Part shown: one piece after another, positions 34,879 to 42,726 of the stretch
How positions within the stretch are numbered: the stretch's first letter is position 1
Layout of the letters: the number at the start of each line of letters is the position of its first letter
Assembly: GCF_024721175.1 (NCBI RefSeq)
Contig: NZ_CP099398.1
Coordinates: 62,001-126,000 of the forward strand
Length of the DNA: 64,000 nucleotides
From: Rhizobium sp. Pop5
GTDB lineage: Bacteria; Pseudomonadota; Alphaproteobacteria; Rhizobiales; Rhizobiaceae
Direction: 5' to 3'
Made by a program: the position numbers and the translations under genes
Notes under the pieces: model-generated
Seen by the model: only the letters and a program-made list of their open reading frames with translations
Databases searched by the model: none
Told to the model about the DNA's origin: nothing

Positions 34879-36810
34879 TCAGCCCGGCCTTTGTTTGGAG
34901 CCGGCAGCGTTCCGGATTTGCCCGATCTCTCCGATGGTTTCGATCGTTATATCCCTGTCGATCTCCTCCGCCGCCAGCACCGGAATGCGGCAGTTGTGGT
35001 GGATCATCAGCGTCTGGGTGAGCAGGCGCCACTCGCCCGGCACGATGATGATGGGATCGTATCCCCGCTCGTTGGCGTCCTCGAGAGCCTGCCTGGCTTT
35101 CTCGGCCAGCAGGCGCAGCCTTTCGGCTATCTCGATCTTCTCGGTCGCTCCAGCGGCGTCATAGGAGCGGATGAAGTGGTCCCATTCGGCGGGAAGCACC
35201 AGCGCCGGCAGCAATCCGCGCCGGTCGAGAAGCCCGAAGGCGATCTGCTTGACCAGCGCGGCGCGCGCCATTTCGGCCAGGGCATCCGGCGCGTGATCGG
35301 TGCCGGCGTGCAGCATCACTTCCAGCAGTCCGCGCGGCTGGGAAAGCGTCACGCCGGAATCCAGCAGGCGTCTGACGACCGCGACCGTCAGCATCAGCGG
35401 CACCTGGGTGGCGACGTCGATCGCCAGTTTGCCGAGACGCGGTTCGAGGCTGCCCAGCCATTGTGCCGCGTCGTCGACGCTGAACAGGGCGCCGATATGG
35501 CGGCGGACGATGCGCACGATGTCGTCGGCAATCTGTTCGGCCGTCCGTTCGGGACCGCAGCTGACGAGACCGGCGGGCACGTTTTCGACCTGAAGGTGGA
35601 TCAGATCCTCGGCCATGCGGGGATCGGCGTTGAACGTCGGCACCGTCACGGAGACGCCGACGGCGCGCGCCGCCATGCGGATCCGCCCGTCCAGCATTTC
35701 GCCGAGTCGCATCGCCTCAAGCCGCGCCAGCGTTTCCACCGCGACGGTGGCGATGACGGGATCGCCATATTTCGTCCTGTCGAGCGGATAGGAATTGGCG
35801 CTTTCCACGGCATTTGCCGATCCGGCCGCGGCTGGGCCGGCGCGCCGGCGATGCACCATGAAGGCAAGGCCCGCCAGACACAGGCCGATCGCGCCGAGCA
35901 CGCCTGTGGGAAATCCCGGCACGAAGCCCGCGCAGATCGTCAGCGCCGCCGCAATCGCCAATGCACGGGGCTCCCGGAAGAGTTCGCGGCCGATATCGCT
36001 GCCGAGACTGCCGTTGCCGTCATCGGACACGCGGGTCACGACGATACCGGCCGAGACTGCCATCAGAATGGACGGAATCTGCGACACCAGACCGTCGCCG
36101 ATCGACAGCAGCGTATAGAGATGGGCGGCCTCGGCGAAGCTCAGGCCCTTCTGGAAGATACCGATCGCCAGGCCGCCGATGAGATTGACGGCGACGATCA
36201 CCAATCCTGCGACCGCATCGCCCTTGACGAAGCGCATCGCGCCGTCCATCGCCCCGAAGAACTGGCTCTCCTGTTCGAGGCGCGACCGGCGCTTCTGCGC
36301 GGCTTCCGTGGTGATATGGCCGTTACGCAGGTCGCTGTCGATGGCGAGCTGCTTGCCGGGCATGGCGTCGAGCGTGAAACGCGCGCCGACCTCGGCGATG
36401 CGCTCGGCGCCCTTCGTCACCACGATGAACTGCACCAGCGCCACGATCAGGAAAATGATCAGCCCGACGACGACATTTCCCGCAACGACGAAATCGCCGA
36501 AGGCCATGATGATCTCGCCGGCATCGGCGTCCGCCAGCACGAGCCGGGTCGAGGAAATCGTCAAGGCCAGGCGGAACAGCGTGCCGATCAGAATGACCGC
36601 GGGAAAGGTCGAGATTTCAAGCACGCTCTTCAGATAGGTCGTGGTGATCAGCACCACGAAAGCGAAGGAGAGATTGAAAGCGATCAGCACGTCCAGAACG
36701 ATTGTCGGAAGCGGCAGCACCAGCATCGTCACGACGGAGGCGAAAAACACCGCAAGCAGCATATCGGTGCGTTGCGCAAGCATGGCGATGGCGGATGACC
36801 TTACCTTCAT
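34879..36810 (-). CDS. sctV: T3SS export-gate protein SctV (HrcV/RhcV, FHIPEP family)
   Basis: 643 residues, slightly short for the family. Eight membrane helices fill the first ~320 residues, with the hallmark VLIAFNLSFAFVVLITTTYL, FPAVILIGTLFRLALTISST R and the FHIPEP-type cytoplasmic loop (ARFTLDAMPGKQLAIDSDLR NG). The soluble domain follows with YGDPVIATVAVETLARLEAM, and near the end NERGYDPIIIVPGEWRLLTQ. Nine copies form the cytoplasmic export ring. It is transcribed with sctD and the pilin candidate upstream, and ends 34 bases before the HrpW-like gene. Confidence 0.95.
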   Translation of the reverse strand: MKVRSSAIAMLAQRTDMLLAVFFASVVTMLVLPLPTIVLDVLIAFNLSFAFVVLITTTYLKSVLEISTFPAVILIGTLFRLALTISSTRLVLADADAGEIIMAFGDFVVAGNVVVGLIIFLIVALVQFIVVTKGAERIAEVGARFTLDAMPGKQLAIDSDLRNGHITTEAAQKRRSRLEQESQFFGAMDGAMRFVKGDAVAGLVIVAVNLIGGLAIGIFQKGLSFAEAAHLYTLLSIGDGLVSQIPSILMAVSAGIVVTRVSDDGNGSLGSDIGRELFREPRALAIAAALTICAGFVPGFPTGVLGAIGLCLAGLAFMVHRRRAGPAAAGSANAVESANSYPLDRTKYGDPVIATVAVETLARLEAMRLGEMLDGRIRMAARAVGVSVTVPTFNADPRMAEDLIHLQVENVPAGLVSCGPERTAEQIADDIVRIVRRHIGALFSVDDAAQWLGSLEPRLGKLAIDVATQVPLMLTVAVVRRLLDSGVTLSQPRGLLEVMLHAGTDHAPDALAEMARAALVKQIAFGLLDRRGLLPALVLPAEWDHFIRSYDAAGATEKIEIAERLRLLAEKARQALEDANERGYDPIIIVPGEWRLLTQTLMIHHNCRIPVLAAEEIDRDITIETIGEIGQIRNAAGSKQRPG

Positions 36811-36833
36811 GATCCGGCTTCCGACGCCATCGC

Positions 36834-37802
36834 CTATTCTTGTTCGCTGCTGGAAATTTCGGCGAGCTTCGGCTCGGCACTGCCGGCGGGGGCGAAATTG
36901 ACCGTATCGTCCTCACTGTCGCGGGAAACGGTCATCTGGTCTTTGCCGATCTCCTTGATCCGCCAGCCGCTCGAAACGACATCGCCTTCCTCGTAGCGGC
37001 GGCCGTCGGAGCCGATGATGAATCTGACGGGCGTATAGCCGGCGGCGGCGACGAAGCCGTCGAGACCGGAAGAGAGGGCGGTGAGATCGACGATGGAAAC
37101 GGAACCGCGCCGGCTCATCGAGGCGATGATGCTGCGCAGCTTGGCCTTGTCGGGCAGGCAGAGAGGGCGCGATCCTTCGCCGATGCGAATCTCGTCGGCG
37201 GTGGCGACGATGCTCAGATCTTGGGGAAGCTGAGCCATACGAATGACCTGGCGGATTTCGGCAGCAATTGCCGCCGATGACGGCGCCGGTTCCGGCGCGG
37301 CGGAAACCCTGACGAGCGGGGCTTCGTGAGCCGGCGCATCGCTGTTGTAAAGCCCGGCCAGCAAAAGCAACGCCGCCAGCCCGAGAAGGCCGGCAGCCGC
37401 AATCCGGCGTGGCGCGAACCGCACGCGCCCGGCGCCGAGACCTTCGAGTTCGCAGGCCGTGCCGTCGAAGGAGATGGTCTGCCTCTTCGTAAGGGTCATC
37501 GTCCGATCGCGTGGGATGGAACGACCGTTGATCACGACGTCATCCCGCAGCGCGGTCAACGACACCGTGTCGGAGCCGCGGGAGCGCTGCAAACTGATGG
37601 CAAAGGCGGGTTCTGGTTTGGCGCCGAGGATGATCAGGTCGCAATCGGCGCTGCCGCCGACCACCTGCCGCTCCGCCGTCAGCGGCAGATTGGAGCTGCG
37701 CCCGGCACGCGTGATGCGCAAGACCGGTCCGCCGCTGCCTGACGCAGCGTTGCCGGCGTTACCTCTGAATGTCGGCGAAGAGGAATCTAGATCCATAACC
37801 AT
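36834..37802 (-). CDS. sctD: T3SS inner-ring protein SctD-like, FHA-type cytoplasmic domain
   Basis: 322 residues. The N-terminal ~110 residues look like the degenerate FHA fold of SctD (LPLTAERQVVGGSADCDLII, VVINGRSIPRDRTMTLTKRQ TISFDG). One membrane helix (RIAAAGLLGLAALLLLAGLY) is near residue 140, then a periplasmic part with a ring-building repeat and a C-terminal BON/PilP-like strand region (FIIGSDGRRYEEGDVVSSGW RIKEIGKDQMTVSR). SctD forms the outer collar of the inner ring with SctJ. It lies between the pilin candidate and sctV. Confidence 0.82.
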   Translation of the reverse strand: MVMDLDSSSPTFRGNAGNAASGSGGPVLRITRAGRSSNLPLTAERQVVGGSADCDLIILGAKPEPAFAISLQRSRGSDTVSLTALRDDVVINGRSIPRDRTMTLTKRQTISFDGTACELEGLGAGRVRFAPRRIAAAGLLGLAALLLLAGLYNSDAPAHEAPLVRVSAAPEPAPSSAAIAAEIRQVIRMAQLPQDLSIVATADEIRIGEGSRPLCLPDKAKLRSIIASMSRRGSVSIVDLTALSSGLDGFVAAAGYTPVRFIIGSDGRRYEEGDVVSSGWRIKEIGKDQMTVSRDSEDDTVNFAPAGSAEPKLAEISSSEQE

Positions 37803-37890
37803 CTTGTTCCCGAACCGTCCGTCGAGCGGCTTTTATTGTCTTCGAGAGCGGGGAAGCGAGACGGGCGAACCCGTCTCGCCATTGTTTCAA

Positions 37891-38049
37891 TCAGCCTGGG
37901 CCGATCTTCTTGATGGCGTTTGCGACGCCGTTGATCTTGGTGATTTCGGTTGCAACCTTCAGGCTCTGCTCGGTCGCTTCGTTCTGGGCCGACTTGAAGG
38001 CGGAAATCGCCGAGCCGATGCCCGCATCAAGTGTCGAAGTACTAGCCAT
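37891..38049 (-). CDS. 52-residue T3SS pilin/needle candidate
   Basis: The minus strand encodes 52 residues from ATG 38049 to TGA 37891, with a strong AGGAG site six bases upstream. The product begins MASTSTLDAGIGSAISAFKS and ends NAIKKIGPG. It is small, signal-less, Cys-free and Trp-free, and almost wholly alpha-helical with Ala/Ser/Gln-rich faces, as in Hrp pilins and needle subunits (HrpA, HrpY, NopA). It is the first gene of the minus-strand sctD-sctV unit, divergent from sctC1, with an AT-rich promoter region ahead. Needle genes are often promoter-proximal and strongly expressed. No other needle gene is seen in the cluster. The role is inferred. Confidence 0.65.
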   Translation of the reverse strand: MASTSTLDAGIGSAISAFKSAQNEATEQSLKVATEITKINGVANAIKKIGPG

Positions 38050-38302
38050 GTCTTGAACTCCTTGCATGGTTTTGGCGGCCAGAGCCTTGCAGAATTCAAG
38101 ATCGAATTCAATAGCTTATGTTAAAAAGTTATTAATTCGCGATATGTACAACAAATGCGCGAAATGGATATCCGTCCTGTTCCCAGCGGACCGATGATCT
38201 GCAACAGTAGATCAGATAATTATTAATAGATTGGATTTCGCAGCCCTGCCTTCATTCGTTCATTAGTTGTCGGGCGATATCCGGATCGTGAGGTAAACTC
38301 AG
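38050..38302. promoter_or_regulatory. divergent promoter region between the pilin candidate and sctC1
   Basis: 253 bases, markedly AT-richer than the genes on both sides (for example TTAAAAAGTTATTAATTCG and CAGATAATTATTAATAGATT). It should drive both T3SS units. I looked for a PIP box (TTCGC-N15-TTCGC), a HrpL box and a tts box and found none; two TTCGC words at 38136 and 38237 are too far apart. Confidence 0.5.
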
Positions 38303-38851
38303 ATGTTTGCGCGTTTTGTTTACATGGCCGCTATCGGACTGCTGGCCTCCTTTCCTCCACCGGCCGGCGCCAGCGAGCGGGAGGTGCGCCTGGATGTCGT
38401 CTCCCTGCCGCTTGGCGATGTCGTCCAGACGCTGTCCTTCATGTCCGGCATCCCGGTCACGACAGTCGGGACGCTGAGCGGCAAGGTCGAGCACTGGTCC
38501 GTCCGGGAAAGCGGAGCTAAGGCCTTTGTCAAGCTTGGCGATGCCAGCAATCTCTTCGTCGCCTATGACGGCAGCCGCATCATCATCGCGCCGAAGCAGG
38601 AGGTCTCCACCGTTGTCCTCGATCGCGGCGGCCGCAGCTGGAAGACCGAGCAAAACGCCATTCGCGCGCTGTTCCCGCTGCTGCCGGACGATGCGCTGCG
38701 TGAAGATCCCGCCAGCGGCTTGGTGCTGGTGCGCGGGCCCGCCGTCTTCACCAAGGCCGTCGAAGACGTGCTGAGCCGGCAGCAAGCCGACAGCATCAAG
38801 GTCATCAAGGGCGGCCAGCTGGAAATCCTGACGACGAACAACGGTGCCTGA
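38303..38851 (+). CDS. N-terminal half of the T3SS secretin, SctC1 (RhcC1)
   Basis: 182 residues with a Sec signal (MFARFVYMAAIGLLASFPPPAGA). The mature part has the N0/N1 secretin fold: VSLPLGDVVQTLSFMSGIPV, FVAYDGSRIIIAPKQEVSTV, then NAIRALFPLLPDDALREDPA SGLVLVRGP. In rhizobia the outer-membrane secretin is split into RhcC1 (this part) and RhcC2 (the pore-forming part). This gene ends naturally; no RhcC2 follows, sctO is next. It should be periplasmic. ATG 38303 has a GAGGTAAACTCAG site. Confidence 0.85.
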   Translation: MFARFVYMAAIGLLASFPPPAGASEREVRLDVVSLPLGDVVQTLSFMSGIPVTTVGTLSGKVEHWSVRESGAKAFVKLGDASNLFVAYDGSRIIIAPKQEVSTVVLDRGGRSWKTEQNAIRALFPLLPDDALREDPASGLVLVRGPAVFTKAVEDVLSRQQADSIKVIKGGQLEILTTNNGA

Positions 38852-38860
38852 GCGGCTGAT

Positions 38861-39274
38861 ATGAAGGCGTTGAAATCTCTCAGGCAGTTGCTGCAGATCC
38901 GCAGCCTGCGGGCGGACAATCTTTCCCGCAGCCTCTCCGAGGCGCGGGCGGATGCCGAAAGCGCGCGGGAGCGGGAAACGAAAGCCTCCGAAGCGCTCGA
39001 CATCGCGGCAAGCCGGGCCGCCGGCAATCCTGTCGTCGACGTATTGCGCAAGAGTGGTGTCATCGCCGCCGCCGAGCTTCAGGACGCGCTGATGCGACAA
39101 TCCGTATTGCGCAGCCATGAAGCCGATGCCGGCCTATCGCTTGCGCAACACAAAGCCGCCCGGCGCGCCGCGCAAGAGCGGGCAGAACACGTCGCCGCCG
39201 ATTTTTCGCGAGCACAGAAGGCGGTATTGCGCGTCGAATTTTCGCTTGAAGCAGCGGAGAAAATCGACCGGTAG
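38861..39274 (+). CDS. sctO: T3SS stalk protein candidate SctO (YscO/HrpB7-like)
   Basis: 137 residues, almost entirely predicted coiled coil and rich in Arg, Ala, Glu (LLQIRSLRADNLSRSLSEAR, AHVAADFSRAQKAVLRVEFS). SctO proteins are Arg/Glu-rich coiled coils that act as the stalk linking the ATPase to SctV. Usually sctO follows sctN; here it follows sctC1, 9 bases after its stop. The call rests on size, composition and genomic neighbourhood. Confidence 0.65.
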   Translation: MKALKSLRQLLQIRSLRADNLSRSLSEARADAESARERETKASEALDIAASRAAGNPVVDVLRKSGVIAAAELQDALMRQSVLRSHEADAGLSLAQHKAARRAAQERAEHVAADFSRAQKAVLRVEFSLEAAEKIDR

Positions 39275-39278
39275 GGAG

Positions 39279-39776
39279 CTAAGAACCAGCAGATGAACCA
39301 ACCGGCTTCTGTTCTTCCATCTCTTCATCGACAATCGAGCTGACGAGGGCAACGACCCGGCTGCGCACACGCGGAGAAAGGAGCAAAACGTCGTCTATCA
39401 GACGCCGTCCCTCCGCCGTGGAAATGTAGGCAATCTTCTCATCGATCTCTGTTATGATTTGCTGGCCCTGAGTGGTTTTGGGATCTGGAAGACCTTCGAA
39501 AAACCTCGAAACAGGGATCTTGAGGCAATTGGCAAGCTCGTAGAGCATCGAAGCGCTGACGCGGTTCTTACCGCTTTCATATTTTTGTACCTGCTGCAAA
39601 CTGACCCCGATGCCGGCGCCGAGATCCCCTAGGGATACATTCGACTGCATTCGGCGGATACGGATTTGCTGTCCGACATGCCGATCAACTGGATGCACCA
39701 ACTCGCGCGCTACATTCGACTGTTCGGCTTGCGCAGGCCTCGAAGTCCGGACCTGTGCTGCTGCATAGCGCTTCAT
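39279..39776 (-). CDS. XRE-family transcriptional regulator (PraR-like)
   Basis: 165 residues from ATG 39776; longer upstream frames exist but add unlikely sequence. The helix-turn-helix reads SLGDLGAGIGVSLQQVQKYE SGKNRVSASMLYELANCLKI, followed by a short C-terminal part with ITEIDEKIAYISTAEGRRLI DDVLLLSPRVRSRVV. It resembles the rhizobial PraR/SinR-type regulators. It converges with sctO (4 bases apart) at the end of the T3SS locus and might regulate it; this is positional inference only. Confidence 0.78.
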   Translation of the reverse strand: MKRYAAAQVRTSRPAQAEQSNVARELVHPVDRHVGQQIRIRRMQSNVSLGDLGAGIGVSLQQVQKYESGKNRVSASMLYELANCLKIPVSRFFEGLPDPKTTQGQQIITEIDEKIAYISTAEGRRLIDDVLLLSPRVRSRVVALVSSIVDEEMEEQKPVGSSAGS

Positions 39777-40059
39777 GGTGGACACCCCGATGGAGAGTTT
39801 CACGCGGTGCGCCCCCGCTGAAAACTCGCTAAACCCACTGATCGGGGAGTTGGAAACCGTACACGACGGTCCTGTGGCCTTTAGTTCCGAGGAACCTGGA
39901 CATACGCCACAGGCTCCTCGACCGAAGGTCAAGGAGTGTGATGCCGTTACGGCCGGCATCAACCACGTGTAGGGGTTTCCACACCCCAGGGCAGCGCGTA
40001 CTGCCCTATCGAAAAAGATAGCGGGAATCCGCCCGCTGCGCAACCGAATTCTTTACAAG

Positions 40060-40619
40060 ATTCAATAGCTTCGCTTTACGCTCGGACACTTGCCTCAAAA
40101 GCGAGAGGTCACGCTTCGGGCGGTAAAGTGGTCAGAAAACCAAAGGAGGTGCGATCAGCGGAACGCCCATTGCGAGGATTGTCTGCCCACTCTCCCGGAA
40201 GAGATGACGATGACACCTGGGAGAGCGCGGACGTCGTGGCGATCGAGGAGACGGACGATACCGTCACCGTACTTCTCTGGCATCTGAAATACTCGCAGGC
40301 AGTAATGGGGCGCCGGGCGGACGATCTTTACCTCGTTTGCGGTCAAGCACAGAAGGGGGTGAAGGGGACATGGAGCTTGAAGAACCTCATCAACCACCTG
40401 ACCGTGAGAGAAACATCACATCTTAAGGGCCGGGCCCGTTTCATTCGAGGCAGCCTGAATGACTTGGCCACGCTTCGAAAGGCTGCCCGACGCAAGTTCA
40501 TCGAGTACCGGATCGGGATTGTACAGCCGGGTCTTAACGGTGAAAACATACCCGCAGAACATCTTGCGCTTCTGGGAGCGACTGCCACTTCATACTGTCT
40601 GTCACCGGGTGTCCCCTAA
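40060..40619 (+). pseudogene. C-terminal fragment of a large protein, probably defence or helicase related
   Basis: An open frame without a good start codon reads TWESADVVAIEETDDTVTVL, YSQAVMGRRADDLYLVCGQA, QKGVKGTWSLKNLINHLTVR, and ends IIVQPGLNGENIP-like sequence (GIVQPGLNGENIPAEHLALL) with GATATSYCLSPGVP. I have seen such tails at the end of large DEAD/DEAH-type or phospholipase-D-type proteins, but I cannot name the family with confidence. The absent N-terminus and the lack of a ribosome-binding site suggest a truncated remnant. Confidence 0.4.
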
Positions 40620-40873
40620 TGACTGTCGCGAACCGCACCGATCCAGCTTAGCTGCCGGCCACCGTCTCCAGCGGCGCTACTTTCCATGACGGCAGGGCCG
40701 CCGCGAACTGTCACGGCCTTCTTGGGGCTTTCGATATCGAAATTGACGTTGTAGCGGTTCCACTCTGTAACAGCGGCAGAGCCGCCGACAAAATCAGGGG
40801 TAGGAATGCTCGATGTCCTGCCGATTGTTGCGGCGGGTGCATAGCTGCAGTGCAACATAGACGCTGGCTTCAT
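40616..40873 (-). CDS. small hypothetical protein
   Basis: 85 residues, beginning MKPASMLHCSYAPAATIGRT and containing TPDFVGGSAAVTEWNRYNVN FDIESPKKAVTVRG, which looks like real protein. The start is weak and the N-terminus may have been damaged. Family unknown. It converges with the fragment above, overlapping it by four bases, and lies just before the small RNA. Confidence 0.35.
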   Translation of the reverse strand: MKPASMLHCSYAPAATIGRTSSIPTPDFVGGSAAVTEWNRYNVNFDIESPKKAVTVRGGPAVMESSAAGDGGRQLSWIGAVRDSH

Positions 40874-40900
40874 GGCGCTGGCCCGAGTATTGCTATTTTC

Positions 40901-41057
40901 ATCGAAGCGATGCTTCCTCCCGCAACGCTTCGAAGTTTAGACGGCCCACTCCTCCTCCCAAAGGGACGTCTGTGGGAACAGCGGCACTCCTCCTCCCAGG
41001 TCGCCGTTCGGTTCTTTTAGGAAAGCCTGCCGCACCTCCTCCCGCGGCAGGCTTTTC
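40901..41057 (+). ncRNA. four-hairpin small RNA with anti-Shine-Dalgarno loops (cuckoo-like)
   Basis: Four consecutive hairpins, each with a C-rich loop. (1) CGAAGCG pairs CGCTTCG, loop with CTTCCTCCC. (2) AGACGGCCC pairs GGGACGTCT with one mismatch, loop ACTCCTCCTCCCAAA. (3) AACAGCGGC pairs GTCGCCGTT with one mismatch and one wobble, loop ACTCCTCCTCCCAG. (4) AAAGCCTGCCGC pairs GCGGCAGGCTTT perfectly, loop ACCTCCTCCC, followed by TTCTATTTC, an intrinsic terminator. CCTCCTCCC is complementary to ribosome-binding sites. This is the architecture of the alphaproteobacterial cuckoo family of small RNAs. The strand is set by the terminal T-run; the other strand would show G-rich loops. Confidence 0.75.
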
Positions 41058-41090
41058 TATTTCGGGGCGATGGGCCGTCAGAGCCCGAGA

Positions 41091-41180
41091 TCAAGTTGGG
41101 ACTGGGGTCGTGCATTGCCGATCGGAGGTCGTCAGCGTTGAAAGCGTGACGCCGAGCAGCCGCACTGGCCGCTTGAATGG
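41091..41180 (-). pseudogene. DNA polymerase IV (DinB) C-terminal scrap
   Basis: The minus strand reads PFKRPVRLLGVTLSTLTTSD RQCTT and stops at 41091-41093. RPVRLLGVTLS is the characteristic end of DinB-type polymerases. Nothing of the catalytic palm remains upstream, so this is a leftover of a deletion. Confidence 0.5.
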
Positions 41181-41580
41181 ATAGACAGTCGCCAATCGAC
41201 GGGGCATCGTTCGATGGTGTGCTCGAAGATCTTGGCTGGTTCGGCAAACGGTTCACGCCGGACATGCGCGCCGATGTGCTGCTGTTTCGAGCGGGAGACC
41301 GGCGGCTGGTTGCCGTGGATCCCAAATGGATCCCGCTTCGGCTAACGTTGCGTTTTTATAAGATCGACAGGACGCGTGTGGCAAGCAACCAAGTTTTCCT
41401 ATCTCCAGCGCCGGCTGCGGGCGAGGGCCCGGTCGCGTCTTTGAAGGCCATGATGTTCGGCTGCGTCAAGAGCGCGGCCATGGTCTATGACGATCAACCC
41501 ATCGTCGACCATTTCCGGCGGATCGACGCCGAGAGGATCATGGGCGCGAAATTTCGCTCTGCGCAAGTAAGGCACGAACC
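41177..41580 (+). pseudogene. DUF4334 (GXWXG-type) protein fragment
   Basis: FDGVLEDLGWFGKRFTPDMR ADVLLFRAGDRRLVAVDPKW IPLRLTLRF, then YDDQPIVDHFRRIDAERIMG, are readable in one frame with a disturbed stretch in the middle where a short frameshift and its compensation seem to occur. The N-terminal GXWXG half is missing and the C-terminus is replaced. It is a relic of a small stand-alone protein of unknown role. Confidence 0.5.
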
Positions 41581-41623
41581 GTCGAGACGGCAGTTCCTAA
41601 TGAGCTCATCGAAAGGTCATATC

Positions 41624-41749
41624 ATGCTGAAATACAAGCTCTACGTACTCGTGGTAAAAGCCGACGGGAATCTCGCGATCCTCGCCGCGCTTGCCATGGT
41701 TCTTACCGCGATATGGCGCGGCGTTTTACCCATAGGAAGTTTCTACTGA
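41624..41749 (+). CDS. very small membrane protein candidate
   Basis: 41 residues from ATG 41624, with GAAAGG about nine bases upstream. The product begins MLKYKLYVLVVKADGNLAIL and ends with a hydrophobic helix (LAALAMVLTAIWRGVLPIG). It is in frame with the DUF4334 fragment upstream, which weakens the case, but the start context and single membrane helix are consistent with an independent small gene. Confidence 0.3.
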   Translation: MLKYKLYVLVVKADGNLAILAALAMVLTAIWRGVLPIGSFY

Positions 41750-41755
41750 AAGACT

Positions 41756-41784
41756 GGAGGTGCAGGATCATTCCTGCACCCTCC
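41756..41784. terminator. hairpin downstream of the HAD gene
   Basis: GGAG-GTGCAGGA pairs with TCCTGCAC-CTCC around a short loop, making a stable stem. It lies about 35 bases beyond the end of the minus-strand HAD gene, so it probably ends that operon. No strong T-run follows. Confidence 0.5.
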
Positions 41785-41818
41785 TCACATATCACCACGT
41801 TCGCAGTACGCGTGTCAC

Positions 41819-42568
41819 CTATCTCTCACGCGCAACAGCGGAAACGACAAGGTCTGTCATTTGAGAGTTACCCGGAGCGCCCCACCAGTCGCAGAGGGAC
41901 AGGTAGGAGAAGTCGCTCACACTGTCACCGTAGCCGATCACTGGGCGACCTGGATGCTCCGTCCGAAGCTTTTTGAGCAGAAATTGTGAGGCCACCCGTT
42001 TTGAGATCGCAGGCGGAACTAGCGCAAGGTTATTGCCGTTGTGGTGTCGAACCCAACCCCGTTTTTCTCGAATGATCGGCACAATCTCTTCAAGGCGTGA
42101 GCCGTCTCCGTCAATCTCTTTGAAGACAACATATGTCGCGAGATCAGCTTCCATCACCGACCAGCACCGGATGTGGACGCCAAGTTCCCTCGCCTTGGTC
42201 CTGCCCTCATCGAGGAGCTTATCGAAAAAGCCGGCAAGCGGCCGGAGCTCCCTTGCGACGACCTCATGCCATTCGGCGTCAGGCTTGCCGTCCTTTTTGA
42301 GGATGACGGCACCGTTCGATACGATTGAGTAGCTTTCAAACGCGATCGTAACGCGCGAAAGAGCCTCAGAGCCGCGCGCCGTAACCGGGATGGCCTCCGT
42401 GGAGACGAGCAGCCACTCGACAAAGGCAGCTTGAATCTTCGTCATATAGGAGTTGCTTCCATTAATGGATTTGGACGCCAATACCAGATCGGCTTCCGCA
42501 ATCTCCGGTATCTTTTTCTTGGTTTGAAACAAGGTGTCGTCGAGGTCCACCAGAGCAATGGGCTTCAT
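41819..42568 (-). CDS. HAD-superfamily hydrolase of the StiP/PRTase module
   Basis: 249 residues starting MKPIALVDLDDTLFQTKKKI; DLDDTLF holds the nucleophile Asp and the acid/base Asp. Motif II Ser/Thr is in IPVTARG, and the acidic motif IV is PVIGYGDSVSDFSYLSL. The cap between resembles Cof-type phosphatases. It is last in a three-gene minus-strand set with a StiP protein and a phosphoribosyltransferase. Such trios accompany tellurite-resistance (ter) loci, where they are thought to make or hydrolyse a nucleotide-like molecule; the exact substrate is unknown. Confidence 0.8.
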   Translation of the reverse strand: MKPIALVDLDDTLFQTKKKIPEIAEADLVLASKSINGSNSYMTKIQAAFVEWLLVSTEAIPVTARGSEALSRVTIAFESYSIVSNGAVILKKDGKPDAEWHEVVARELRPLAGFFDKLLDEGRTKARELGVHIRCWSVMEADLATYVVFKEIDGDGSRLEEIVPIIREKRGWVRHHNGNNLALVPPAISKRVASQFLLKKLRTEHPGRPVIGYGDSVSDFSYLSLCDWWGAPGNSQMTDLVVSAVARER

Positions 42569-42726
42569 ATGCGTACTCCAAAATGCGACTGGTTAAATAT
42601 CTGATCGATTGCCAGATGTGAGCTTTCGCGGATTCTCCATTGGCAATGAATTTTACGATACGGAATTTGTCACATCTCAGTTTCCTTGACCTGCGCGCCG
42701 AGCTCGTAAGTAGACATACGTGGAGA

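Noticed and set aside
34039..36798. A 919-codon plus-strand frame
   Set aside because: It is the antisense shadow of the pectate-lyase-like gene and sctV, with high His/Asp/Arg content and no recognisable domain.
38136..38241. Two TTCGC words as a possible PIP box before sctC1
   Set aside because: They are about 100 bases apart, not the 15 needed.
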